Assembly: GCA_937924855.1 (NCBI GenBank) | Contig: CALEYQ010000043.1 | Coordinates: forward strand, 42,609-106,608 | DNA length: 64,000 nucleotides | Source of the DNA: an uncultured Bacteroidota bacterium | GTDB lineage: Bacteria > Bacteroidota > Bacteroidia > JADZBD01 | Reading direction: 5' to 3' | Shown: positions 17,897-26,268 of the stretch, piece by piece | Numbering within the stretch: position 1 is the first letter of the stretch | Layout of the letters: every line of letters begins with the position of its first letter | Notes under the pieces: generated by a model | What the model was told of the DNA's origin: nothing | What the model saw: only the letters and a program-made list of their open reading frames with translations | Databases searched by the model: none | Made by a program: the position numbers and the translations under genes

Positions 17897-19629
17897 AGTT
17901 TTTAACCTATACGCTACTCTTTGCGGCCATACTCTTTGGCGGATCCTGCTCGCTAGGGAAGAAAAAAACAGCCCAAAAAACTCCGGTTAAAAATCCTCCA
18001 ACCGCTTACGACAAAAGAAAGTTCGATTACCTTTTTGTTGAAGGGCTCAAAGAAAAAATGAACGGGAATTATCCCGAAGCCATTGAGCGCTTTCAAAAAT
18101 GCATTACGGCCAATGGAGATATTTCTGCCCCCTATTATGAAATTGCCCGCATTTTGCACCAGGTAGGAAAAGATGTAGACGCCATCCCCTATGCCAAAAA
18201 AGCCTCAGCCCTGGAGCCTGAAAACATGTGGTATCAATTGCTGCTGGCCGAGTGCTATAAAAACATCAGAAAATATTCCGAGGCTGCAGGGGTTTATAAC
18301 AAGCTTATCAATAGTCATCCCGAAAAACTAACCCTTTACTACGATCTTGCGTACTTATATATGGCTGCCGGAAAACCGGGCGATGCGGTAGACGCTTATA
18401 ACAAAATAGAGTCGAAAATCGGAATCACGGAAGACATCTCCCTGGCCAAGCAAAAAATCTGGATGCGCAATGCCAATTACAACAAGGCTGCCGCAGAAGT
18501 TCAACAACTCATAAATGCCTTTCCGAAGGAGGCACGTTACTATGTTATCCTTGGAACCGTTTACTCCTCAGCAAAACAAAAAGAAAAGGCGCTGGAAGCT
18601 TATCTGAAGGCAGTGGAAACCGATCCTGAATACGGACAGGCCTATTTATACCTCCACGACCATTACCGTGGCCAGGACAATAAGGAAAAAGCTTTTGAAG
18701 AGCTGAAAAAAGCCTTTCGGAGCCCTTCCGTTTCCGTAGACACAAAAACCAAAATTGTGCTTGCCTATTTCGAGGAAATGGATCTAAATAAAGAGTTAAA
18801 AAAAGATGCCGACACGCTGATTCAGATTATGTTTGAGGTTCATCCCGACGACGCAAGGACACACACCATAAAAGGCGATTTTCTCTACAAGGAAAAAAAA
18901 TATGCAGATGCCCGCGAATCGTTTCGTCAGGCGCTTGCTCTTGATAAAAGCCGGTATCCCATCTGGCATCAGGTAATGCTGCTCGATTCCCAGCTTGATG
19001 ATTATGCCTCACTTGAAAAAACAGCCAAAGAAGCCCGCGACCTTTTTCCCAACGAGCCCGTGCCTTATCTTTTTTACGGGGCCACCCTCTCGCAACGAAA
19101 AAGTTATGCCGACGCCATTGACGTGTTGAACGAGGGAAGAGTTCTTGTGTTTAACAATCCTGGGCTGCTTTCCCAGTTCTACACCTATCTCGGCGACGCT
19201 TATAATAAGCTGGGCAATCATGTAAAGTCTGACGAAAGTTTCGACAAGGCCCTTGCCCTGGATCCGGAAAATGCTACGGTATTGAACAACTATGCTTACT
19301 TTCTTTCTTTGCGTGGGGTAAGCCTTGAAAAAGCCCTTAAAATGAGCGAAAAAGCCAATAGAATTTCGCCTGATTCCCCCAGCTTCCAGGATACCCACGG
19401 CTGGGTGCTTTTTAAAATGGGAAAGTATTCCGAAGCTAAAAAATGGATTGAAAAAGCCATCGAAGCAGGCGGTGAAAAAAATCCAACGCTGCTGGAACAC
19501 ATGGGTGATGTTTTGTTCCAACTGGGAGAAAAATCAGAGGCGCTTAAATACTGGGAAAAAGCCCGCGACGCAGGCGGGTCTTCCGATGCGCTAAAGAAAA
19601 AAATCTCCGAAAAAAAGTATTTCGAATGA
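17893..19629 (+). CDS. TPR-repeat lipoprotein
   Basis: A 578-residue outer-envelope lipoprotein. A signal peptide ends in a canonical lipobox (FGGS-C19), followed by a basic linker and about a dozen TPR units to the C-terminus (for example QAYLYLHDHYRGQDNKEKAF and NATVLNNYAYFLSLRGVSLE). It starts with TTG in a TTGA overlap with the previous stop, and its own stop overlaps the next ATG (ATGA), so it is translated within a coupled operon. TPRs imply a scaffold role; the partner is unknown. The adjacent DUF4292 and EnvC-like genes suggest outer-membrane or cell-wall assembly. Confidence 0.85.
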   Translation: MKFLTYTLLFAAILFGGSCSLGKKKTAQKTPVKNPPTAYDKRKFDYLFVEGLKEKMNGNYPEAIERFQKCITANGDISAPYYEIARILHQVGKDVDAIPYAKKASALEPENMWYQLLLAECYKNIRKYSEAAGVYNKLINSHPEKLTLYYDLAYLYMAAGKPGDAVDAYNKIESKIGITEDISLAKQKIWMRNANYNKAAAEVQQLINAFPKEARYYVILGTVYSSAKQKEKALEAYLKAVETDPEYGQAYLYLHDHYRGQDNKEKAFEELKKAFRSPSVSVDTKTKIVLAYFEEMDLNKELKKDADTLIQIMFEVHPDDARTHTIKGDFLYKEKKYADARESFRQALALDKSRYPIWHQVMLLDSQLDDYASLEKTAKEARDLFPNEPVPYLFYGATLSQRKSYADAIDVLNEGRVLVFNNPGLLSQFYTYLGDAYNKLGNHVKSDESFDKALALDPENATVLNNYAYFLSLRGVSLEKALKMSEKANRISPDSPSFQDTHGWVLFKMGKYSEAKKWIEKAIEAGGEKNPTLLEHMGDVLFQLGEKSEALKYWEKARDAGGSSDALKKKISEKKYFE

Positions 19630-20519
19630 GTGTGCGAAACCCATTGTTTTTGCTTTTGCTTGTTTCGCTTCCCTTTTTTCTGGATTCCTGCCGCTCGCGA
19701 AGACTGAAAAAAAAGACAACTACTGAGAAAGCGCCCCAGGCCGATTCGCTCGACAAATGCCGGCTTCCGCTTAAGTCATCAAAAGCCCTTTCCTCTCTGA
19801 TGAAAAAGCATGAGTTTTCCTTTACAACGCTTTCCGGAAAATTCGATGCCAACCTTACCGTAGATGGCAAAAAAAATGAGTTTTCCGTGGCCTTCCGGAT
19901 GCAAAAAGACAGCGTTATCTGGATGTCAATCATCGACCCCTTAATTGGAGCCGTAGAGGCAGCCCGGTTGCTACTTACCCGCGACTCCATAAAAATGATG
20001 GACCGGATAAACAACCGTGCCTTTATCGGTTCCTACGATACTATTTCCTCTCTTTTAAACACCGAAATAGATTTTGAGCTTTTGCAATCCATCCTCATTG
20101 GAAACAGCGTGGAATTTTATGAGGAAGAAAGCAAACTAAAGCCGGGAGTAGATCGCGGCCATTGCCTTTATATGCTTGGAACCATCCGCAAAAGGAAAGT
20201 CCGAAAAGTTATGGACGGCCATAAGGAGCCGCGCGACCCCGTGCAAAGTATCTGGATCCGGGACGGTTCTTTTAAAATTTCACGCATTTACTTTACCGAC
20301 CAGGAAACCAGCCGCACCTTTGATGCACATTACGACAAGTTTGAAAAGGTAGATTCTCTTCTTTTTCCTTTTCAGTCCGTGTTTTTTGCCAAAGCAAATG
20401 CAAACATCGAAATGCGGTTTTCGTATAAACGGGTCAATTCCGGAAAAGAACAAAGCTTCCCTTTTAATATTCCTTCCGGGTATGAAATAATCCGAAAAAA
20501 GGTTCCCAATGGCAAGTAA
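19626..20519 (+). CDS. DUF4292 lipoprotein
   Basis: A 297-residue lipoprotein: hydrophobic leader, lipobox LDS-C22, a very basic patch (RSRRLKKKTT), then a domain resembling DUF4292, a Bacteroidota family thought to have a LolB/LolA-like fold. The phrase ASLMKKHEFSFTTLSGKFD-like start of the domain and ETSRTFDAHYDKFE near the end fit this. By inference it handles lipids or lipoproteins at the outer membrane. It overlaps its upstream neighbour by 4 bp and the downstream LytM gene by 11 bp. Confidence 0.72.
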   Translation: MSVRNPLFLLLLVSLPFFLDSCRSRRLKKKTTTEKAPQADSLDKCRLPLKSSKALSSLMKKHEFSFTTLSGKFDANLTVDGKKNEFSVAFRMQKDSVIWMSIIDPLIGAVEAARLLLTRDSIKMMDRINNRAFIGSYDTISSLLNTEIDFELLQSILIGNSVEFYEEESKLKPGVDRGHCLYMLGTIRKRKVRKVMDGHKEPRDPVQSIWIRDGSFKISRIYFTDQETSRTFDAHYDKFEKVDSLLFPFQSVFFAKANANIEMRFSYKRVNSGKEQSFPFNIPSGYEIIRKKVPNGK

Positions 20520-21774
20520 AACAAGCCGGTTTGTATTTGTTTTTCTGTTGCTCCTGGTGCTCATAGCAGGACAGGCCGTGCTGCATTCCTTTCCGGGAAA
20601 CCAAAACCAGGAAAAAAAGAAGGCGCTTGAGGAAAAGAAAAAGAAATTGCAGCAGGAAATAGCATACAACAAAAAGCTGCTGGAAACCATTAAGGGCGAC
20701 CGGAAAAAATCCTTGTTACAGCTCGCCATTCTGAACAACAAGATTAAGGACCGGGAAGAACTAATTAAAACACTGGCTTCTGAAATTTCGGTTCTCAACA
20801 ACCAGATTTCCGAGACAAAAACATCCATCCGGCAAACCGAGGATCAGATACAGGACTTAAAAGAAGAATATGCACAGATGGTGGTCCTTGCCTACAAAAA
20901 CAGAAATTCTTACGACCGCCTGATGTTTATTTTTGCCTCCGATGATTTTAACCAGGCCTACAAACGGCTAAAATATTTCGAAGAGTATTCCCACCACCGA
21001 AAATTGCGGGCAAAAGAACTGGATCAATTCCGGCAAATTTTATCCTCAAAGGTTCAGGACCTGGAGGCCAAAAGAAAAGAGCATGCTAAATTGCTGGGAG
21101 AAAATGAATCTGAAAAAAATGCCCTTGCCGGCGAAAAGGAAGAAAAAGTGGGCCTGATTTCATCCCTCAAAAACAAGGAAAAAGAACTTCAGGACGAGGT
21201 AAAGCAAAAAAACCTGCAAGCCCTGAAAATCAAAAAAGAAATCGATAAAATCATTGAGGAGGAACTAAAAAAACTGCAACCCAAAAAACCAAAGGCGGGC
21301 GACAACAAAAAGCCCGTGGCTCCTAAAATTACCCTTACCCCGGAGGAGGAATTGGTTAACTCAGGGTTTGAAGGAAACCGGGGGAAATTGCCCTGGCCTA
21401 CCCGGGAAGGAGTAATAACCCAGTATTTCGGAACCTACCAGCATCCGGAAGTGCCCGGCGTTGAGTTGAATAATAATGGCATAGACATTACCACCAACAA
21501 AGGCGCCGAAATCAGAGCCATTTATGATGGAGAAGTTGTAGTGGCAGGAGCCCTGGGTGGAATTCCAGGAATGGTAATAATCATTAAGCACGGCGAGTAT
21601 TTTTCAGTATATCAGGGCCTTGAGTCGGTCTCGGTAAAAAAGGGCGACAAAGTAAAAACCAAGCAGAGCATTGGAAAGGCTTTTACCGACGATGATAATA
21701 AAACCGGGGTTCATTTTGAACTATATAAAGGAAAACTCCTGCTGAATCCACAGCACTGGATTTCAAAAGGCTGA
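20509..21774 (+). CDS. EnvC-like murein hydrolase activator with degenerate LytM domain
   Basis: A 421-residue exported protein: signal peptide (1-27), a long Lys/Glu-rich coiled coil (about 35-255), then a C-terminal LytM (M23) domain from about 290. The zinc-binding residues seem lost. The usual HxxGxD site reads NNNGID, and the usual HxH motif reads GVHFEL with the first His replaced by Val. This matches EnvC, which does not cut peptidoglycan itself but activates amidases during daughter-cell separation. The catalytic M23 protein at 6973-7845 keeps all these residues. No amidase gene lies next to it. Confidence 0.85.
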   Translation: MASKTSRFVFVFLLLLVLIAGQAVLHSFPGNQNQEKKKALEEKKKKLQQEIAYNKKLLETIKGDRKKSLLQLAILNNKIKDREELIKTLASEISVLNNQISETKTSIRQTEDQIQDLKEEYAQMVVLAYKNRNSYDRLMFIFASDDFNQAYKRLKYFEEYSHHRKLRAKELDQFRQILSSKVQDLEAKRKEHAKLLGENESEKNALAGEKEEKVGLISSLKNKEKELQDEVKQKNLQALKIKKEIDKIIEEELKKLQPKKPKAGDNKKPVAPKITLTPEEELVNSGFEGNRGKLPWPTREGVITQYFGTYQHPEVPGVELNNNGIDITTNKGAEIRAIYDGEVVVAGALGGIPGMVIIIKHGEYFSVYQGLESVSVKKGDKVKTKQSIGKAFTDDDNKTGVHFELYKGKLLLNPQHWISKG

Positions 21775-21786
21775 TAATAAAATTCG

Positions 21787-21794
21787 TATCTTCG
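21787..21794 (+). promoter_or_regulatory. -7 promoter box for tatA
   Basis: TATCTTCG differs from TAnnTTTG at one base and lies 18 nt before the tatA ATG. The same octamer precedes the TPR gene starting at 42894, so TTCG variants seem to be used in this genome. Confidence 0.4.
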
Positions 21795-21812
21795 TACCAT
21801 AAAATAAATGCC

Positions 21813-22001
21813 ATGTTTAATCCTGTTTTTCTCTGGTCTTTAGGAACCACCGAAATTATCCTGATTGTTGTTGTTATTCTGTTAATGTTCGGAGGCAAAA
21901 AAATTCCGGAGCTTATGCGCGGCCTGGGTCAGGGAATGAAGGAATTTAAAGACGCTTCCCGTGCCGAGAAAAAGGAAGAAAAGCCTTCGGGAGACAAGTA
22001 A
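21813..22001 (+). CDS. tatA: Sec-independent protein translocase subunit TatA/E
   Basis: A 62-residue protein with one N-terminal membrane helix (about 11-28), the FGGKKIPEL hinge, an amphipathic helix, and a charged Lys/Glu-rich tail: the layout of TatA/TatE, which forms the pore of the twin-arginine export system. TatC is not in the window. It sits between the EnvC-like gene and gatA, 14 bp ahead of the latter. Confidence 0.93.
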   Translation: MFNPVFLWSLGTTEIILIVVVILLMFGGKKIPELMRGLGQGMKEFKDASRAEKKEEKPSGDK

Positions 22002-22015
22002 GTTTCGCGGCAAAA

Positions 22016-23458
22016 ATGTTCCCTTCATATTTTGAAACCAGAGAGGCTCTGCTTTCAGGAAAAACTACCTGCCGTAAGCTCGTAGCACATTACCTGCAAA
22101 GAGGGCATGATCATGCCGCTCAAAATATTTTTCTCGAGTTGTTTCAGGAGTCGGCCACGGAAAGGGCCCGGGTTCTGGATGAAAAACTTGCCCAGGGAAA
22201 ACCCCCGGGCAGGCTGTTTGGCTTTGTCATTGCCCTGAAAGACAATATTGTTTTCCGCGGACACAAATGCTCTGCCTCTTCGCGAATTCTCGAGGGTTTT
22301 GTGTCGCCCTATTCCGCAACCGCCGTTGAGCGCCTGCTCAACGAAGATGCGATAATAATCGGCCGTACCAATTGCGACGAATTTGCCATGGGAAGTTCCA
22401 ATGAAAATTCTGCTTTTGGTCCGGTTTTACATCCTCCCGGCACCCAAAAAGTTCCCGGAGGCTCTTCCGGAGGCAGCGCAGCTGCCGTGGCCACCGGATC
22501 ATGTCTCGGAGCCCTCGGAAGCGATACCGGCGGATCTATTCGTCAGCCCGCGTCCTTTTGCGGAGTAGTTGGACTTAAGCCCGGGTATGGAAGAATTTCC
22601 CGTTATGGCCTTATTGCCTATGGTTCTTCGTTTGACCAGATCGGTCCACTGACCCATAATGTAAGTGATGCTGCACTTCTTCTTGAGGTAATGGCAGGCG
22701 CCGATGATTATGATAGCACGGCTTCCACAGAAAATGTTCCATCCTATGCTGAGTCGATTCAACAATCAGCGCAAAAAAAGTCTCCGGTTCGCATCGGTGT
22801 AATAAAAGCCTGCCTCGACCATCCTTCCCTCGACAAGGAAATAAAAGAAAAAACCCTGGACCTGATTAATGCATTGAAGCGTGAGGGCCATCAAATAAAC
22901 TACCTTGATTTTCCATATCTCGAATACCTGGTTCCCACCTATTATGTACTTACTACTGCCGAGGCATCTTCGAATCTGGCCCGATACGACGGCATCAGGT
23001 ATGGATTCAGGAGTCCGGACGCAAAAGGCCTGGAAGACACTTATAAAAAAACCCGCTCGGCCGGGTTTGGTCCTGAGGTAAAGCGGCGGATAATGTTAGG
23101 AACCTTTGTGCTGAGCTCCGGATATTATGATGCCTACTATTCCCGGGCACAAAAAGTGAGGCGAAAAATCAGTCAATGGGCGGAAAAGGCATTCAAAGAA
23201 AACGACCTTCTCTTCTCCCCTACTTCTCCCGGAACCGCCTTTGAAGCCGGAGCGATTAAAGACCCCGTAAAGATGTATCTTGAAGACATCTACACCGTTT
23301 TAGCCAACCTGTACGGAGGGCCGGCCATATCCCTTCCATTGTATAAAAACAGTTCTGATTCTCCCTTTGGAATGCAGTTTATGGCTAAAATGGGTGACGA
23401 GGCCCCGCTTCTTTCATTTGCCTGTTCTTTGGAAGCCTCTGGTTTTCAACAAAATTGA
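22016..23458 (+). CDS. gatA: Asp-tRNA(Asn)/Glu-tRNA(Gln) amidotransferase subunit A
   Basis: The glutaminase subunit of GatCAB, which turns misacylated Glu-tRNA(Gln) or Asp-tRNA(Asn) into the correct amide form. The 480-residue amidase-signature enzyme has the complete Ser-cisSer-Lys triad: K75 in IALKDNI, S150 in PGGSSGGSAAAVA, and nucleophile S174 in GSDTGGSIRQPAS. The spacing matches characterised GatA. GatB and GatC are not adjacent. It follows tatA by 14 bp. Confidence 0.95.
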   Translation: MFPSYFETREALLSGKTTCRKLVAHYLQRGHDHAAQNIFLELFQESATERARVLDEKLAQGKPPGRLFGFVIALKDNIVFRGHKCSASSRILEGFVSPYSATAVERLLNEDAIIIGRTNCDEFAMGSSNENSAFGPVLHPPGTQKVPGGSSGGSAAAVATGSCLGALGSDTGGSIRQPASFCGVVGLKPGYGRISRYGLIAYGSSFDQIGPLTHNVSDAALLLEVMAGADDYDSTASTENVPSYAESIQQSAQKKSPVRIGVIKACLDHPSLDKEIKEKTLDLINALKREGHQINYLDFPYLEYLVPTYYVLTTAEASSNLARYDGIRYGFRSPDAKGLEDTYKKTRSAGFGPEVKRRIMLGTFVLSSGYYDAYYSRAQKVRRKISQWAEKAFKENDLLFSPTSPGTAFEAGAIKDPVKMYLEDIYTVLANLYGGPAISLPLYKNSSDSPFGMQFMAKMGDEAPLLSFACSLEASGFQQN

Positions 23459-23541
23459 TTGGATAATTCGGGCTCCTGCCCCGGCCTGGGCCAAAAGCTA
23501 ATTTTTAATTTTGAGATTGTGCGGATTTTAAGTCAAACCTT

Positions 23542-23549
23542 TATTTTCG
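23542..23549 (+). promoter_or_regulatory. -7 promoter box for the mltD-like gene
   Basis: TATTTTCG (one mismatch to TAnnTTTG) lies 18 nt before the ATG at 23568. A TTG at 23517-23519 is a possible -33 element with a slightly long spacing. Confidence 0.4.
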
Positions 23550-23567
23550 TCTCCCGTTAAAACGCTT

Positions 23568-25097
23568 ATGTTTCCCTGTGCCCGCCTTTGTGTTGTTTTG
23601 CTTCTGACCGGAATACTTGGTTTCGGCTCCGGGAAGTTGTACGGGCAAAAAGAGTACGATTTCCAGGACGATCCCGTCGCAGCCATGCTCGACTCGCTGA
23701 TCCGGCTCAATATTTTTGAGAAGAAAACCAAGCCTGTCGCCTCCACATCAAAGTTCAAATACGCGCCCGATTCCATTCCCCGTTTCACTTCCCAGGTTAT
23801 AGCGCAACGACTTTCAAAAATGGATGCCGCCAGTCCTTTCGACCTTCATTACAATGAACAGGTACAGGCTTACATCGACATGTACTCGGTTCGCAAACGT
23901 GCCCTTATGTCGAAGGTTTTGGGCCTTTCTGAAATTTACTTTCCGGTTTTTGAGCAGGCTCTTGACAAGCACAATCTTCCCCTGGAGTTAAAATATCTGG
24001 CGGTTATTGAATCTGCTTTGAACCCCAGGGCGCGCTCCCGGGTTGGAGCCACCGGCTTATGGCAGTTCATGTATCCTACAGGGAAAATGTACGGCCTGAA
24101 AGTTACCTCCTATCTGGACGAAAGGTCTGATCCGCTAAAAGCTACAGAAGCCGCCTGTCAATACCTGCAGTTTTTATACGAGACTTTTGGGGATTGGCAA
24201 ATGGCTATAGCCGCCTACAATTGTGGTCCTGGAAACATCAACAAAGCCATCCGGAGATCGGGAGGCAAAAAAACATATTGGGAAATCAGGCCATATCTTC
24301 CCAAAGAAACACAAGGCTATGTTCCTTCGTTTATCGCGGTGGCCTATGTAATGAATTTTGCGGCAGAACATAACCTGCAGGTTGCCGTGGTAAAAAATTC
24401 TTTCCAGATTACCGACACCGTGCATATCAAACAGGAAATAAGCCTGGCTCAGGTGGCTGCCGTTTTGGGCGTTCCTCAGGAAGATCTGGAATTCTTAAAC
24501 CCCTGTTACAAACGAGGCATAATACCGTATGATCAGGAACATCCACATGCCTTAACCCTTCCTTCCGGGCTAGTGGGCAGCTTCGTAACCAACGAAAAGG
24601 CAATTTATACTGCAGTAAAGGTAGACCAGGAGCTTAACTCCTTGATTACCAAAGAAGTGGCTAGGGTTCATTATGTAAAAAGCGGAGAAAAGATAAATAC
24701 CGTAGCCAACAAGTACAAGTGCACAACGGCTGATATTATGGCCTGGAACAACTTAAAGTCATACAAAATTTATCCCGGCCAAAAGCTAACGGTATATGTT
24801 TCCGTCAAACAACCTGAACAAAGCTCATCCGCTTCAAATCAAACCAACACCCAAAAGCCCGGCCCGGAAAAAAACTCTCTTGCCTCAGGCCCAACCAAAC
24901 AAAACGAAACCAATTCCGGCGCCTCTTCCTCGGGCGGCAAGTTTATTTATCATACCATTCAAAAAGGAGACACCCTGTGGATTCTTTCGCAAAAATACGG
25001 TATCAGCGTTGCCGAGCTTAAGCGCATAAATGCTTTCGGAGAAAAGTACATGCTACACCCCGGCCAGAAGGTCAAGGTTGGGGTAGAGAAGGGATAG
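23568..25097 (+). CDS. MltD-like lytic transglycosylase with LysM domains
   Basis: A 509-residue exported murein hydrolase that cleaves MurNAc-GlcNAc bonds to give anhydro-muropeptides. After a signal peptide (about 1-25) comes an SLT family domain: catalytic E148 in VIESALNP, then GATGLWQFMYPTGKMYGL and AIAAYNCGPGNI. The C-terminus has a degenerate LysM (about 279-330) and two clear LysM domains (367-411 and 459-506) for peptidoglycan binding. The order matches MltD. It has its own promoter and is the last plus-strand gene before the minus-strand block. Confidence 0.92.
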   Translation: MFPCARLCVVLLLTGILGFGSGKLYGQKEYDFQDDPVAAMLDSLIRLNIFEKKTKPVASTSKFKYAPDSIPRFTSQVIAQRLSKMDAASPFDLHYNEQVQAYIDMYSVRKRALMSKVLGLSEIYFPVFEQALDKHNLPLELKYLAVIESALNPRARSRVGATGLWQFMYPTGKMYGLKVTSYLDERSDPLKATEAACQYLQFLYETFGDWQMAIAAYNCGPGNINKAIRRSGGKKTYWEIRPYLPKETQGYVPSFIAVAYVMNFAAEHNLQVAVVKNSFQITDTVHIKQEISLAQVAAVLGVPQEDLEFLNPCYKRGIIPYDQEHPHALTLPSGLVGSFVTNEKAIYTAVKVDQELNSLITKEVARVHYVKSGEKINTVANKYKCTTADIMAWNNLKSYKIYPGQKLTVYVSVKQPEQSSSASNQTNTQKPGPEKNSLASGPTKQNETNSGASSSGGKFIYHTIQKGDTLWILSQKYGISVAELKRINAFGEKYMLHPGQKVKVGVEKG

Positions 25098-25297
25098 TTT
25101 GTTCCTTTGCGTGAATCCTCAAATTCCCACCGCGCCTAATACCATTATCAGGCTCCATTATCCGCAATTGCCTTGAGTCAATCTTCCCGCCCCGCTGGTC
25201 TCACCTGGCCCAATAAAAAAGCCCCTGAAAAGGGGCTTTGTATAATTTGCCGGATTGGCTCTCCATATTGGATGATCAAAAAGACTTGTGTCGGTTG
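25098..25297. other. Intergenic segment between convergent genes
   Basis: About 200 bp between the mltD-like gene and the minus-strand methyltransferase gene. Apart from the hairpin terminator at 25218-25239, I see no open frame or repeat in it. Confidence 0.6.
25218..25239. terminator. Bidirectional intrinsic terminator
   Basis: A perfect 8-bp stem (AAAGCCCC with GGGGCTTT) closes a TGAAAA loop. An A run precedes it and a short T stretch follows. It lies between convergent transcription units and may serve both. Confidence 0.75.
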
Positions 25298-26191
25298 TCA
25301 GGGCTTCCGAAACACATAAATCTGGCTTGAATATCCCAGCTTCTTCCGCTCGGCATTCCGGTTTGAAATCCAACCGTTCCACATGGAACGTAAGGGATTT
25401 ATTCCGCCTCTCAGATACTTTTCGCTAAGCATAGATACATAGTATGAATCCATTCGCATGGGAAGGGTTTGGGCGTGTCGCAGACCCAGCTTCTCGAAGA
25501 GATAAACAACGTCGTCTTCCCTGAAATGATACAGGTGTCTGGGCACATCATAGGCTGCCCAATGCTCTTTGTAAATAAGGGCATCATGGGAAAGCCTGTT
25601 CGGCACGGCCACAACCAGACAGCCGCCTTCACAGAGGGCTTTTATCAGATCCCTGGAGCGCTCCTTTAGGTTGCTTATGTGTTCGAGGACATGCCAAAGT
25701 GTAATAACCGAGTAAGTGCCTTGGGCATTTACGGATTCCCAGGTGTCGAATATTTTAAGCCCGTATTTCTCCCGGCCATATTCTCTTGCTTTGGGAGATG
25801 GCTCAAGGCCCCAACAGTCCCAGCCCGCCTTTTCACAGTAGGCCAGAAACTCTCCTGTGCCACAGCCATAGTCTAAAAGCTTCGGGTCTGCGGTTATCTC
25901 CTCTGCCAACTCCTCAACGAGATCTCTTTTGCGCTTAAGGGCAATATTCCTGGCCTTCTGGTAAAGCTTATTAAAGAGCCCTTGCCTGGAGTTGCTGTGA
26001 CTAATGTAGTCCTCCGACTCATAATATTTCCCGAGATCAGACTCAAAGGGCCTGGGGTTTGTGAACCAAAAGCCACAGCTTTCGCATTCAAAAATGTTGA
26101 ATGTTTCACGTGAAACGGTGTGGTCTTTGCACCGGATGGCAAGGGAGATTCGCTCCGTTGAGCACAAAGGGCATTCTGTTAGTGCTTCCAT
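25298..26191 (-). CDS. Class I SAM-dependent methyltransferase with N-terminal zinc ribbon
   Basis: A 297-residue protein. Four cysteines (C7, C10, C36, C39) form a small zinc ribbon, followed by a Methyltransf_11/23-type domain with SAM-binding motif LLDYGCGTGEFL (about 108-119) and LWHVLEHI. Proteins of this shape often methylate sugars or envelope glycolipids; the substrate here is unknown. Two parS-like palindromes lie inside the coding sequence (25375-25390 and 26102-26117). A third lies 43 bp upstream of its start. Confidence 0.85.
   Translation of the reverse strand: MEALTECPLCSTERISLAIRCKDHTVSRETFNIFECESCGFWFTNPRPFESDLGKYYESEDYISHSNSRQGLFNKLYQKARNIALKRKRDLVEELAEEITADPKLLDYGCGTGEFLAYCEKAGWDCWGLEPSPKAREYGREKYGLKIFDTWESVNAQGTYSVITLWHVLEHISNLKERSRDLIKALCEGGCLVVAVPNRLSHDALIYKEHWAAYDVPRHLYHFREDDVVYLFEKLGLRHAQTLPMRMDSYYVSMLSEKYLRGGINPLRSMWNGWISNRNAERKKLGYSSQIYVFRKP
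25375..25390. other. parS-like site 1
   Basis: CGTTCCACATGGAACG: palindromic arms of 7 bp with an asymmetric centre (CACATG). It has one centre change from CGTTCCACGTGGAACG-type ParB sites and lies inside the methyltransferase gene. Confidence 0.6.
26102..26117. other. parS site 2 (perfect core)
   Basis: TGTTTCACGTGAAACG: the 14-bp core GTTTCACGTGAAAC is a perfect palindrome and is the established chromosomal ParB-binding site, with only the last base of the 16-bp consensus TGTTTCACGTGAAACA differing. It lies within the first codons of the methyltransferase gene. Confidence 0.8.
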
Positions 26192-26234
26192 AAAGTAAAT
26201 TTAATCTAATCTGAACAAAATAAAAAAAGGACCC

Positions 26235-26250
26235 TGTTCCACGCGGAACA
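26235..26250. other. parS-like site 3 (intergenic)
   Basis: TGTTCCACGCGGAACA: full TGTTCC/GGAACA arms with one centre change (CACGCG instead of CACGTG). It lies in the gap between the methyltransferase gene and mnmG, so coding constraint does not explain it. Confidence 0.7.
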
Positions 26251-26268
26251 AAGCAAGGAATAGGGCCA

